From contig NZ_JAIWPJ010000003.1 in assembly GCF_020515625.1 (NCBI RefSeq), positions 496,001 through 560,000 on the forward strand: DNA of 64,000 nucleotides. Reading direction: 5' to 3'. Below the pieces are notes generated by a model. That model was not told the origin of the DNA. It ran no database searches and worked only from the letters and a program-made list of their open reading frames with translations. Positions 34,771 through 43,928 of this stretch are shown here, piece by piece. The position numbers and the translations under genes were made by a program. Numbering within the stretch: the first letter of the stretch is position 1; each line of letters opens with the position of its first letter. The DNA is from Natrinema amylolyticum. GTDB lineage: Archaea; Halobacteriota; Halobacteria; Halobacteriales; Natrialbaceae.

Positions 34771-35856
34771 ATGCCAGACATTAAGATCCGAGATCTGACG
34801 AAAGTGTACGAGGAATCGGGCAATAGAATCGTCGCCGTGGACGACATCGACCTGACCATCGAGGATGGCGAGTTCGTGACGCTCGTCGGCCCCTCGGGCT
34901 GTGGCAAGACCACGACGCTACGCTGTGTCGCGGGGCTGAACAAGCCGACCAGCGGGACGATCACGTTCGGCGACCGCGACGTGACGGACAAGCCGGTCCA
35001 GGAGCGCAACATCGCGTTGCTCTTCCAGGACATCGCGCTGTACCCGCACATGAGCGTTCAGGAGAACATGGCCTACGGCCTCAAGATCGCCGGCTTCTCT
35101 CGAGAGGAGCGCATCGCCCGCGTCCAGGAGGCCGCGGAGCTGCTCCAGATCACCGACCAGCTCGAGAAGATGCCCGCGGACCTCTCCGGCGGCCAACAAC
35201 AGCGCGTCGCGCTCGGCCGGTCGCTCGTGCGCGATCCGGAGATCTTCCTGTTCGACGAGCCGATGTCGGACTTAGACGCCAAGCTCAAGGCGGAACTGCG
35301 GCCGGTCATCGAGAAGGTGACCGACGAGATCGGCTGTCCGACGCTGTACGTGACCCACGATCAGGAGGAGGCGATGACGATGTCCGACCGCGTCGCGGTC
35401 ATCAACGACGGCGAACTGGCACAGGTCGCCCCGCCGAAGGAGGTGTACGACGAGCCGAACTCGCAGTTCGTCAGCCAGTTCATCGGCCAGCCGTCGACCC
35501 AGTTCTTCGACGGGAACGTCAGGGCCGTCAACGGGACCGCCGAGCTGGTCGTCAGCGGCTACGAGTACGACCTCGCCCGCGATGGGCTCGAGGGGTGGGC
35601 CGGCGACGACGTCCGCGTCGGCCTCCGGCCACAGTACATTCAGGTCAGCGACGACCCTGAGGTCGGCATCCCGGCGACGCACCTGCTGGACGAGCCCCTG
35701 GGGGACGCGACGCACAGCTTCTTCGACACGGAGTTCGGCGAGATCGTCGTCGTCACCGACCCGGACTTCGAGGGCGGCGGCGAGCAGTACGGGCTCGTCT
35801 TCCGGGACGAGTACATCCAGCTGTTCGACGCGGACTCAGGCGTTCGAATCGCGTGA
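34771..35856 (+). CDS. ABC transporter ATP-binding protein, MalK/UgpC-like
   Basis: A 361-residue ATPase that powers the importer. Walker A is GPSGCGKTT (40-48), the signature LSGGQQQR (about 139-146), Walker B IFLFDEPMSDLDA (about 160-172), and the switch His is in YVTHDQEEAM. The C-terminal about 120 residues form a TOBE/OB regulatory domain as in MalK. D-loop MSDLDA replaces the usual LSNLDA. It completes the operon and is convergent with the RDD gene. Confidence 0.94.
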   Translation: MPDIKIRDLTKVYEESGNRIVAVDDIDLTIEDGEFVTLVGPSGCGKTTTLRCVAGLNKPTSGTITFGDRDVTDKPVQERNIALLFQDIALYPHMSVQENMAYGLKIAGFSREERIARVQEAAELLQITDQLEKMPADLSGGQQQRVALGRSLVRDPEIFLFDEPMSDLDAKLKAELRPVIEKVTDEIGCPTLYVTHDQEEAMTMSDRVAVINDGELAQVAPPKEVYDEPNSQFVSQFIGQPSTQFFDGNVRAVNGTAELVVSGYEYDLARDGLEGWAGDDVRVGLRPQYIQVSDDPEVGIPATHLLDEPLGDATHSFFDTEFGEIVVVTDPDFEGGGEQYGLVFRDEYIQLFDADSGVRIA

Positions 35857-35872
35857 GTCATTGATCGGAGAA

Positions 35873-36448
35873 TCAGTTATTTCCGTTCCGATCCGCTCGA
35901 GCGGCCGCGCTCGTGTCCGCGTCGGCCGAGACAGCCGCATCGCGATCGGTCGGGGCCGTCGAGCGGACGACGATCGTGCCGCCGGCGCGGTCACCCAGTC
36001 GACGGCCGTCGGTCGCGAGCGCTGCGACGAGGCCGAGGACGAGCGGCGGGACGCCGAGCAGGTCGACGTACAGCAGGAGGTTTCGCACGGCGCTGGCGCG
36101 GTAGGTACACGGGCTGCCGTCGGCCATGACGACCAGCAGGTCGCGATTGACTTTCCCCGGCGTCCGGCCGTAGCGCCACTCGAAGACGAACGAGTAGGTG
36201 GCGTAAATCGGGAGGAGGACGAGCAGCGAGAGGGGGACGACGTATCCGCCGAGCGCCTCGTAGGGTTCGCTGAACACCGTCCCCAGCACGTAGATCGCCG
36301 GGAATTCGATCAGGACGTAACAGACGAACAGGTCGATCGCCGCCGCACCGCCGCGGGCGAGCACCACGTCGCGGTCGCCCGCGGTCTCCGGTACCGGTGC
36401 CGGTTGCCGTCGGGTCGGCAGGAACCCGTCCAGCTTCCAGTCGATCAC
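35873..36448 (-). CDS. RDD family membrane protein
   Basis: A 191-residue protein with about three to four hydrophobic segments. The family Arg-Asp-Asp pattern appears as ARGGAAAIDLFVCYV near residues 32-46, and the conserved FEWRYGRTPGKV loop and RRLGDRAGGTIVV near the end also fit. RDD proteins are linked to ion transport in some bacteria, but their role is mostly unknown. The C-terminal 30 residues are Asp/Ala-rich. It is followed upstream on the same strand by a small two-segment membrane gene. Confidence 0.88.
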   Translation of the reverse strand: MIDWKLDGFLPTRRQPAPVPETAGDRDVVLARGGAAAIDLFVCYVLIEFPAIYVLGTVFSEPYEALGGYVVPLSLLVLLPIYATYSFVFEWRYGRTPGKVNRDLLVVMADGSPCTYRASAVRNLLLYVDLLGVPPLVLGLVAALATDGRRLGDRAGGTIVVRSTAPTDRDAAVSADADTSAAARADRNGNN

Positions 36449-36542
36449 GGTGCCACCGCCTCGCCGTTCATGGCGGAGTCATTCATCAGGGCGCACAAAA
36501 TACCTGCCCTCTCCCCCGACTGCGGGTCGGCGTCAGCGACGC

Positions 36543-36821
36543 TCACTCCATCTGGACGTCCGTCCGGAGCGTCACGAGGAAGTAGAGCAACAGGAGGGCG
36601 GTGATCCCGGCGAACACCTGCGAGTCGAGCGAGAGGTAGCCGTCCACGCGGTACAGCAGAACGCTCGTGACCGCCAGCACGACGATGGAGCCGACCGTTC
36701 GCTGCCGCTCCCAGATCTTCTCCATAGTCACCGCTGCCGTGGACTTCTCCACCGCGTCCGACGCCTCGCGGATGTTTTCCAGACCGCCGCCTTCCGAGGT
36801 CCGATTCGTATCTCCGCTCAT
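36543..36821 (-). CDS. small membrane protein, hypothetical
   Basis: Started at ATG 36821 the protein has 92 residues; the longer frame to 36941 is rejected as Pro/Arg/His-rich. A polar half (MSGDTNRTSEGGGLENIREA) precedes two hydrophobic segments at about 48-62 and 68-85. TATA-like TAAATAG at about 36849-36855, some 27-30 bases upstream, supports this start and leaderless transcription. No family recognised. Confidence 0.6.
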   Translation of the reverse strand: MSGDTNRTSEGGGLENIREASDAVEKSTAAVTMEKIWERQRTVGSIVVLAVTSVLLYRVDGYLSLDSQVFAGITALLLLYFLVTLRTDVQME

Positions 36822-37089
36822 ATATACCGGGTATCCCGGTCCGGACGTAAATAGCTGTGGGTGAGTATGACACGCACTCGAGAGGGGAGGGAGAGGATGC
36901 TGTCGACGTCTGACCGCCGCGTCGCGGTCGGCCGATCTCACGCGTCGCCCGATCTCGATTCTCGGGCACCGACGCGGCGACTATCGGCGTCGAACTCCGA
37001 CAGCGACGCCGCATCGACCGTCGACCGACGACCCGCGCGCCGGATCAGCACGCGGAGTCCGAAATCGACCGCTCGAGTTCGATCTCGGG

Positions 37090-38340
37090 TTACTCGTCGA
37101 GTTCGTCGATCCGCAGCTCCTCGTCGAACTGCAGGGTGTTTTCGATCTCGGCCTCGTCGACGTCCTCGAAGGCCCAGCGGGCGATCGAGCGGCGGTGGAC
37201 CTCGTCGGCCCCGTCGACGATGCGGAACGCGCGGACGTTCTCGTAGAAGTGGGCGATCGGGAGGTCCTTACCGATCCCGTTGCCGCCACAGCACTGCAGG
37301 GCGAGGTCGATCGTCTCGTTCGTGACGTTCGCGGCGAACATCTTCGACATCGCGACCTCGATGCGGGCGTCGCTGCGGTCGAGTTCGCGCGCGGCGTGGC
37401 GAACCATACAGCGAGTGGCGTGCAGGCGCGTCTCGGCGTCGGCGATGCGGTGGCGCAGCGCCTGCTTCTCCTCGAGTTTCGAGCCGAAGGCCTCGCGCTC
37501 CTGCAGGTAGGCCTTGGCGATGTCGAGCGAGCGCTCGGCCATCCCGGAGTAGCGCATGCAGTGGGTCAGTCGGCCGCCGCCGAGTCGCTTCTGGGCGATG
37601 CGGAACCCCTCTCCTTCCTCCCCGATCGTGTTCTCGACGGGGACGCGGACGTTGTCGAACTTCACTTCGGCGTGGCCGCCCTCGCGCTCGGTGATCCCGT
37701 GACCGCCCAGGTGGGGGATGTTCCGCTGGACTTCGACGCCGTCGGCGTCCCGCGGCACGAGGATGATCGAGGTCCCCTCGTAGGGGTGGGCGTCCAGATC
37801 GGTCCGGGCCATCAGCAGATAGAAGTCGGCGTCCAGCCCGTCCGAGGTCCACCACTTGTGGGCGTTGATGACCCACTCGTCGCCGTCCTTGACGGCGGTG
37901 CTCTGGAGCATCTTGGGGTCCGATCCGGCACCGACCTTGGGCTCGGTCATCGCGAACGCCGAGGAGATCTCGCCCTGCACGAGCGGGCGCAGGTACTCTT
38001 CTTTCTGCTCTTCGGTGCCGGCGAACTCGAGGGTGTGCATGTTCCCCTCCTGGGGCGCGTTGGCCCGGATCGAGATCGCGCCGATCAGCGAGCGGCCGAC
38101 CTGTTCGAACGATGGCAGCATGTCGCTGAAGTCCAGCCCCTGGCCGCCGTACTCCTCGGGGACCTGCGGTGCGAACAGGTCCCGTTCCTTGGCCATCTCC
38201 CACATGTCCTCGATCTCGTCCATCGTGATCTCTTCGTCCGTGGCGAGCGCCTCTCGCTCGCGCGGGATGACGACCTCGTCCATGAAGTCTGCTACGCGGC
38301 CCGCAACCTCTTTCGCTTTCTCGGAGTCGTGGTACTCCAT
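37090..38340 (-). CDS. acyl-CoA dehydrogenase, ACAD10/11-like
   Basis: The product has 416 residues from ATG 38340 (MEYHDSEKAKEV); ATGs at 38349 and 38364 are also in frame. The FAD loop is SAFAMTEPKVGAGSDP, and WVINAHKWWTSDGLDADF follows. The C-terminal active-site region reads FRIVDGADEVHRRSIAR, with Asp where medium-chain enzymes have the catalytic Glu, a feature of the ACAD10/11 branch that acts on long or hydroxylated acyl-CoAs. It lies downstream of thiolase 38492-39640 on the same strand. The substrate class is inference. Confidence 0.92.
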   Translation of the reverse strand: MEYHDSEKAKEVAGRVADFMDEVVIPREREALATDEEITMDEIEDMWEMAKERDLFAPQVPEEYGGQGLDFSDMLPSFEQVGRSLIGAISIRANAPQEGNMHTLEFAGTEEQKEEYLRPLVQGEISSAFAMTEPKVGAGSDPKMLQSTAVKDGDEWVINAHKWWTSDGLDADFYLLMARTDLDAHPYEGTSIILVPRDADGVEVQRNIPHLGGHGITEREGGHAEVKFDNVRVPVENTIGEEGEGFRIAQKRLGGGRLTHCMRYSGMAERSLDIAKAYLQEREAFGSKLEEKQALRHRIADAETRLHATRCMVRHAARELDRSDARIEVAMSKMFAANVTNETIDLALQCCGGNGIGKDLPIAHFYENVRAFRIVDGADEVHRRSIARWAFEDVDEAEIENTLQFDEELRIDELDE

Positions 38341-38491
38341 ATCACCCATGATCGTATACAGCATTGTAAAGCTATAGGTACGCGATCACATAAATTGGCA
38401 ACCGGTGGAGAAACGGTCGGCTCTTCGCCCCCGAGACGCCCGAGTCGGCGCGGTCGGTCGCTCGACGCGAGCCCCGACGACTGCGTCCGGG

Positions 38492-39640
38492 TCAGACTCG
38501 CTCGAGGATCGTCGCGACGCCCTGGCCGAAGCCGATACACATCGCCGAGAGCGCGGTGTCCTGACCGGTCCGCTCGAGTTCGTGGGCCAGCTTGGTCAGC
38601 AACATCGCGCCGGTCGCGCCCAGCGGGTGGCCGTGAGCGATCGCGCCGCCGTTGACGTTGACGTCCTCCCAGGACGCGCCCGTCTCCTCGAGCCAGGCCG
38701 CGACGACCGACGCGAAGGCCTCGTTCACCTCGAAGAGGTCGACGTCGCTGATCGACATGTCGGCCTTCTCGAGGACGTTCTCGGTCGCCGGGATCGGCCC
38801 CTTCAACATCGTCACGGGATCGACACCGACGACTTCGGTCTGGCGGATGCGGGCCATCGGTTCCCAGCCGTGTTCTTCGGCGGCTTCCTCGCTCGTAATG
38901 AGGAGTGCAGCGGAGCCGTCGACGATCCCCGACGAGTTGCCCGGGTGATGGAATCCGTTGCCCTCCTCGCGGAACGACAGCGGCAGTTCGGAGAGCGTCT
39001 CGACGTCAGTCCCCGGTCGGGGATGTTCGTCCTGCTCAACGACCACATCTTCCCCATCGAGCTCGGTTTCGACCGGCGTGATCTGGTCGTCGTAACGACC
39101 CTCGTCCCAGGCCTCCTTCCAGCGGCGCTGGGAGTCGGCGGCGATCTCGTCAAGTTCCGTCCGAGTCAGGTCGTACTCCTCGGCGATGCGCTCTGCGCCC
39201 TCGCCCTGGGTGGTCAGCTCGTCGAAGTGCTCGAAGTACGTGTCCGTCAGTTCGTCGCCGTCCGACCCCATCGGGACGCAAGTCATGTGCTCGACGCCGC
39301 CGGCGATCAGCACGTCGTGCTGACCCGCCATGACGTTCGCGGCGGCGAAGTTGGCCGCCTGCTGGCCCGAGCCGCACATCCGGTTGAGCTGGACCCCGGG
39401 AACGATATCGCCCCAGCCGGCGACCATCGGCGCGAGCCGGGCGATGTTCAGTCCCTGCTCGTCGACCGGCGTCACACAGCCGTAGATGACGTCCTCGATC
39501 GTCTCCGGTTCGAACCCGTTGCGTTCGCGCAGCGCCTCGAGCGGTTCGGCGGCCAGGTCTTGGGGATGCGTGTCTCTGAACGAGCCGTCGCGTTTTCCGA
39601 AGGGCGTCCGGACGGCGTCGACGATGACTGCGGAGTTCAT
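38492..39640 (-). CDS. acetyl-CoA C-acyltransferase (thiolase)
   Basis: A 382-residue thiolase from ATG 39640 (MNSAVIVDAVRTPFGK); the frame reaches ATG 39685 but that tail is not family-like. The catalytic C89 is in LNRMCGSGQQAA, H338 in GHPLGATGA and C368 in CIGFGQG. It cleaves 3-ketoacyl-CoA with CoA. Together with the acyl-CoA dehydrogenase downstream it supplies the first and last step of beta-oxidation. It is divergent from the SDR at 39802. Confidence 0.94.
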   Translation of the reverse strand: MNSAVIVDAVRTPFGKRDGSFRDTHPQDLAAEPLEALRERNGFEPETIEDVIYGCVTPVDEQGLNIARLAPMVAGWGDIVPGVQLNRMCGSGQQAANFAAANVMAGQHDVLIAGGVEHMTCVPMGSDGDELTDTYFEHFDELTTQGEGAERIAEEYDLTRTELDEIAADSQRRWKEAWDEGRYDDQITPVETELDGEDVVVEQDEHPRPGTDVETLSELPLSFREEGNGFHHPGNSSGIVDGSAALLITSEEAAEEHGWEPMARIRQTEVVGVDPVTMLKGPIPATENVLEKADMSISDVDLFEVNEAFASVVAAWLEETGASWEDVNVNGGAIAHGHPLGATGAMLLTKLAHELERTGQDTALSAMCIGFGQGVATILERV

Positions 39641-39773
39641 GACGTACCCCTGAGTATTCCACGATTCGTCATAGAAGTTGTGCATAAATTCGTGTTCGTC
39701 TGTTCTGGACTCTTTCCGGACCGATTCGAGTCGCCGTCAGCAATGTTGTCTGCTACCTCGCCACAATCGTTAA

Positions 39774-39783
39774 GTCAGATAAC
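39774..39783 (-). promoter_or_regulatory. candidate IclR-type operator before SDR gene
   Basis: GTCAGATAAC differs by one base from GTCATATAAC at the iclR start. It lies 18 bases before ATG 39802 and just after TATA-like CGTTAAG. Confidence 0.3.
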
Positions 39784-39801
39784 GAAGTAGTCGATCGGGA
39801 G

Positions 39802-40587
39802 ATGGATCTCGGAATCAGTGACCGGACCGCCGTGGTCACCGGCGGGGCCGGACGGATCGGAAGCGCCGACTGCCGACTGCTCGCGAACGAAGGGGCGAAC
39901 GTCGTCGTCCTCGACGTCGACGCGGACGGCGCGGCTGAAACTGCCGACGAAATCAACGAGACGGCCGATAGCGGCGAGGCGATGGCGCTGGAGTGCGACC
40001 TCACCGACCGCGAGGACGTCGCCGACTCGATGGCCGAGGTCCGCGACGCCTTCGGCGGCGTGGACATCCTCGTCAACAACGCGGCGATGGTCGACGCGCG
40101 CTCGCGGATCGGCGACTACGACGACGACGTCTGGGACCGCGACGTCGAGATCAACCTGACCGGCACCTACAACATCAGCAAGGAACTATTCCCGCGGATG
40201 TGCGAGCGCGGCTGGGGCCGGATCGTCAACATGTCCTCGATGGCCGGCTGGTACGGCGGCTTCGGCCAGTTCTCCTACTCCGCGACGAAGGCCGCCATGA
40301 TCGGCGTCGGCCGAACGATGGCGCTCGAGGGGGCCCAGTCCGGGGTCACCTCGAACGTCATCGCGCCAAACATCGTCGTCGGCGACTGGGCGGACATGGA
40401 TCCCGACGAACTCCGGGAGAACGTCGACGAGTACTACGCCCGCATCGCCGAGGCGACACCGATGCGCCACCTCGGCACGGAGGAGGACGTCGCCAACATG
40501 GTGACCTACCTCTGTTCGGACCAGGCCTCGTACGTCACCGGGCAGGTGATCGGGGTGACCGGCGGGATCGATCTGTTCAGCTTCTAA
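39802..40587 (+). CDS. SDR family dehydrogenase
   Basis: A 261-residue classical short-chain dehydrogenase with TGGAGRIG (13-20), Ser near 143 and Y157/K161 (YSATK). NNAA replaces the usual NNAG at 90-93. The end reads SYVTGQVIGVTGGIDLFSF. It probably acts on a 3-hydroxyacyl-CoA or hydroxyacid. It is divergent from the thiolase across 161 bases and convergent with the amidase. Confidence 0.9.
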   Translation: MDLGISDRTAVVTGGAGRIGSADCRLLANEGANVVVLDVDADGAAETADEINETADSGEAMALECDLTDREDVADSMAEVRDAFGGVDILVNNAAMVDARSRIGDYDDDVWDRDVEINLTGTYNISKELFPRMCERGWGRIVNMSSMAGWYGGFGQFSYSATKAAMIGVGRTMALEGAQSGVTSNVIAPNIVVGDWADMDPDELRENVDEYYARIAEATPMRHLGTEEDVANMVTYLCSDQASYVTGQVIGVTGGIDLFSF

Positions 40588-40621
40588 TCGCTGTCCCGCA
40601 GTGGCGCTCGGGCTCCGTCTC

Positions 40622-42061
40622 TCATCGCCCGGGATACGCGTCGCGCCACGGCCGCTGCCGTTCGACGGCGGCGCTGGCCGCGATGACGTCGTTGTCGCCG
40701 TGTCGCCGGCCCGCGATCTGCATTCCGACCGGGAGCCCGTCGACGAACCCGGCCGGGACCGAGGCCGCCGGATGGCCGGTGAGGTTGTACGGCTGCGTGA
40801 GCACCCAGCCGCGGTACGGTTCGATTTCGACGCCGTCGATTTCCTCGGGCTCCTCGCCGTAGGGAAACGGCGTCGTTCCCGCCGTCGCCGTCACGAGGAG
40901 GTCGTACTCCGCGAACAGGTCCGCAAACCCGTCCAGAACCCGCGTCCGAACCACGTCAGCGCGCTTGTACTCCCGCGTCGTCGGCTCGTCGGCGTCCATG
41001 ATGAGGTCTACGAGATACGGCCGCAGGCGGTCGCGGTCCTCGCCTCGCGGGTCGAATCCTTCGTCCTCCAAATTATCGAGCAGCGACTGCCACCGGACGG
41101 TCGCCATGGTGTAGTAGGCGTTTAGGATCTCCTCGTTGTCGTGTCCCAGTTCGGGATCGACCGCGTCGACGGTCGCGCCGGCGCGCTCGAGCGCCGAGAG
41201 GGCGTCCTCGAGCACCTCGCGCACGGCGGGCTCGACGGGATAGGTACCCATGTCCGGACTGTAGGCGATCGTCATCCCGTCGATCGGACGGTCGACGGCG
41301 GCGCGGTACTCGCCCCCCTTCGGGACCGAGAAGGGGTCCCGCGGGTGGGATCCCGCCATCACGTCCAGCGAGAGCGCCGCGTCCTCGACGGTTCGGGCCA
41401 GTGGCCCCTTCGTGGCGAAGGGTGTGTGGCTCGCGAACGCGTTCGGCCGCGTGACGTTCGGGATCACGCCCTGCGTGGGCTTGAGTCCGTACACGCCGCA
41501 GAAGCTCGCCGGAATTCGGACCGAGCCGCCGGCGTCCGAGCCCGGCGCGAGCGGGACGAGTCGGTCGGCCAGCGCCGCGCCGGCCCCGCCGGAGGACCCC
41601 CCCGAGACGCGGTCGGGATCGAACGGCGTCCCCGTCGGCCCGGTGACGCGGTTGTCGGTCGTCGTCCCGAGTCCGAACTCCGGCGTGTTGGTCTTCCCGA
41701 CGACGATCGCGCCTGCCTCCTTCAGCCGGGTGACGAACGGCGAGTCCGACTCAGCGACGCGGTCCTCGAAGAGCAGGGAGCCCGACGTCGTCCGGACGCC
41801 CGCGACGTCGTCGAGGTCTTTGATCGCGACGGGGACGCCGTGTAACGGTCCGAGCGGCTCGCCCTCGGCGATCGCGCGGTCGGCCTCTTCGGCCATCTCG
41901 CGGGCCAGGTCGTCCGTGACGGTGACGAAGGCGTTCGTGCGATCGTTCCGCTCGCGGATCCGCTCGAGGACGGACTCCACGACTTCGGTCGGCGAGCACT
42001 CGCCGTCCCGAATCGCCCTCGCGAGGCCGGCAGCGGTCATGTCTGTGGGGTGTGCGACCAT
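40622..42061 (-). CDS. amidase (amidase signature family)
   Basis: A 479-residue hydrolase with the Ser-cisSer-Lys triad: K81 in VPVAIKDLDD, S156/S157 in GGSSGGAGA and S180 in GSDAGGSVRIP. YGLKPTQG follows. Amidases of this family release ammonia from carboxamides, and the free acid could feed the CoA ligase gene directly upstream on the same strand (131-base gap). GatA is a paralogue, but there are no gatB/C neighbours, so a catabolic amidase is favoured. Start ATG 42061; ATG 42040 is an alternative. Confidence 0.9.
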   Translation of the reverse strand: MVAHPTDMTAAGLARAIRDGECSPTEVVESVLERIRERNDRTNAFVTVTDDLAREMAEEADRAIAEGEPLGPLHGVPVAIKDLDDVAGVRTTSGSLLFEDRVAESDSPFVTRLKEAGAIVVGKTNTPEFGLGTTTDNRVTGPTGTPFDPDRVSGGSSGGAGAALADRLVPLAPGSDAGGSVRIPASFCGVYGLKPTQGVIPNVTRPNAFASHTPFATKGPLARTVEDAALSLDVMAGSHPRDPFSVPKGGEYRAAVDRPIDGMTIAYSPDMGTYPVEPAVREVLEDALSALERAGATVDAVDPELGHDNEEILNAYYTMATVRWQSLLDNLEDEGFDPRGEDRDRLRPYLVDLIMDADEPTTREYKRADVVRTRVLDGFADLFAEYDLLVTATAGTTPFPYGEEPEEIDGVEIEPYRGWVLTQPYNLTGHPAASVPAGFVDGLPVGMQIAGRRHGDNDVIAASAAVERQRPWRDAYPGR

Positions 42062-42192
42062 ATCGTATCAGCTCGTTGCGCTCGATGAACGCGACTCGTC
42101 CGGACCGTCGTGGATCGACTCGGTCTCCCCGCTGTCGAAACGCATACTGCTCGTGGTGGGTGATATCATACTGAAATAGTTCGTCGGAACGG

Positions 42193-43866
42193 TTACTGCT
42201 GAGGTGCCTGCTCGTCGTCCTCGGCCTCGAGTTCGTCGTCTTCGGTCTCGAGGACCACGTCGAACTGGTCCCGGAGCGTCTTCTTGTCGAACTTTCCGGT
42301 CGAGGTCTTCGGAATCTCGTCGATGAACTCGTAGACATCGGGCAGCCACCACGAGGGGAACGTCTCGCCGAGGTGGGCCTCGAGGTCGTCCGCGGTGAGG
42401 TCGGCCCCGCCCCGCGGAACCACGATCGCCATGGGTCGCTCCTGCCAGCGCTCGTGCTCGACCGCGATGACGGTCGCCTCGGTGACGGCCTCGTGGCCGA
42501 TCAGTTCGTTCTCGAGTTGCACCGAGGAGATCCACTCGCCGCCGGACTTGATCACGTCCTTGTCGCGGTCGACGACGTCGACGTAGCCCAGTTCGTCGCG
42601 GGTGGCGATGTCGCCGGTCCGGAGATAGCCATCGTCGGTGAACGCCTGCTCGTTCTCCTCGGGCCGGTTGTGATAGCCGTCGGTCACCCACGGGCTCCGG
42701 ACCTGCAACTCGCCCATCGTCTCCCCGTCTGCGGGGACCTCCTCGCCGTCCTCGTCGACGATCCGCGTCTTCATCCCCGGAACCGGAAGGCCAGCCTTCG
42801 CGCGGTACTCGTACTGCTCGTCTTTCGGGAGGTCGGCGGCCTCCTTGCGGAGCGTACTGAGGGTACCCAGCGGCGAGGTCTCGGTCATCCCCCAGCCCTG
42901 GATGATCGGCGCGTCGTACTCCTCGTCGTACTTCCGAATGAGCGACTCCGGCGGCGCGGAGCCCCCGACCGTCAGCCGATCGATGTTCGAGATGTCGACC
43001 TCGGGATTCTCGTCCAAGAACTCGGCCATCTCGAGCCAGATGGTCGGCACCGCCGCGGAGAACGTGACGCCTTCCTCGTCGATCAGGCGGGCGATCGCCT
43101 CGGGATCGGTGTGGACCGAGGGGAAGACCTGCTTCGCGCCGACGAACGTCGCGGCGTAGGGCGTCCCCCAGCCGTTGGCGTGGAACATCGGGACCACCGG
43201 CAGGACGACGTCGTCCTCGCCGATCCCGTTGGCGTCCGTATGGCCGCACATGATGCTGTGGAGGTACATCGCCCGGTGGGAGTAGGGGACGCCCTTCGGC
43301 AGTCCCGTGGTCCCCGAGGTGTGACACATGCCGTACTCCGCGTCCTCGTCGATGTCCGGCCACTCGTACTCCGTCGACTGGCCGGAGAGCAGCGACTCGT
43401 AGTCGGTCACCGGCTCGAGGCTCGTCTCGGGCACCTCGTCGTCGAGGACGACGTACTGCTCGACCGTCTCGAGATCGTCGGCGTTGGCCTCGACCTTCTC
43501 GATGAGTTCCGGATCGACGAAGATCACCCGGTCCTCGGCGTCGTCGATCGTGTGGACGAAGTGGTGGTCGGGCAGCCGCATGTTGCACATGTGGATCGAC
43601 CGCCCCGAACACGCCGGGCCGAAGTAGAGTTCGAAGTGTCGGTAGTGGTTCGTCGCGACGACGCCGACCCGGTCGCCGTCGTCGAGCCCGAGGTCGTCGA
43701 GCGCGCCCGCGAGTTGGTTGATTCGTTCGTACGCGTCGGCGTACGTGTACCGGTGCGTGCTCCCGTCGGGCAGTTTCGTCACCAGTTCCCGGTCGGGGAA
43801 CAGGTCGACCGCCCGATCGAGTATCTTGTCAAGCGTTAACTCGACTCCCATCATGGTCGTCTCCAC
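42193..43866 (-). CDS. long-chain-type AMP-forming acyl-CoA ligase
   Basis: A 557-residue enzyme. The P-loop is TSGTTGLPKG (183-192). QGWGMTETSPLG, YLRTGDIATRDELGYVDVVDR and the catalytic Lys in TSTGKFDKKTL are present. The plan matches medium/long-chain fatty acid-CoA ligases of the AlkK type. Acidic C-terminal tail. ATG 43866 is about 25 bases from TATA-like CCTAAATCC, which supports this start over internal ATGs. It belongs to a minus-strand run: R2lox, CaiB, ligase, amidase. Confidence 0.92.
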   Translation of the reverse strand: METTMMGVELTLDKILDRAVDLFPDRELVTKLPDGSTHRYTYADAYERINQLAGALDDLGLDDGDRVGVVATNHYRHFELYFGPACSGRSIHMCNMRLPDHHFVHTIDDAEDRVIFVDPELIEKVEANADDLETVEQYVVLDDEVPETSLEPVTDYESLLSGQSTEYEWPDIDEDAEYGMCHTSGTTGLPKGVPYSHRAMYLHSIMCGHTDANGIGEDDVVLPVVPMFHANGWGTPYAATFVGAKQVFPSVHTDPEAIARLIDEEGVTFSAAVPTIWLEMAEFLDENPEVDISNIDRLTVGGSAPPESLIRKYDEEYDAPIIQGWGMTETSPLGTLSTLRKEAADLPKDEQYEYRAKAGLPVPGMKTRIVDEDGEEVPADGETMGELQVRSPWVTDGYHNRPEENEQAFTDDGYLRTGDIATRDELGYVDVVDRDKDVIKSGGEWISSVQLENELIGHEAVTEATVIAVEHERWQERPMAIVVPRGGADLTADDLEAHLGETFPSWWLPDVYEFIDEIPKTSTGKFDKKTLRDQFDVVLETEDDELEAEDDEQAPQQ

Positions 43867-43928
43867 TGATTCCGTCCAGTACCTTAGGATTTAGGGTGCG
43901 TACGCCGCCCTCTCGACCGAACGGCTCT

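Noticed and set aside
40622-42061. GatA, glutamyl-tRNA amidotransferase subunit A
   Set aside because: No gatB or gatC nearby, and the catabolic neighbours favour a general amidase.
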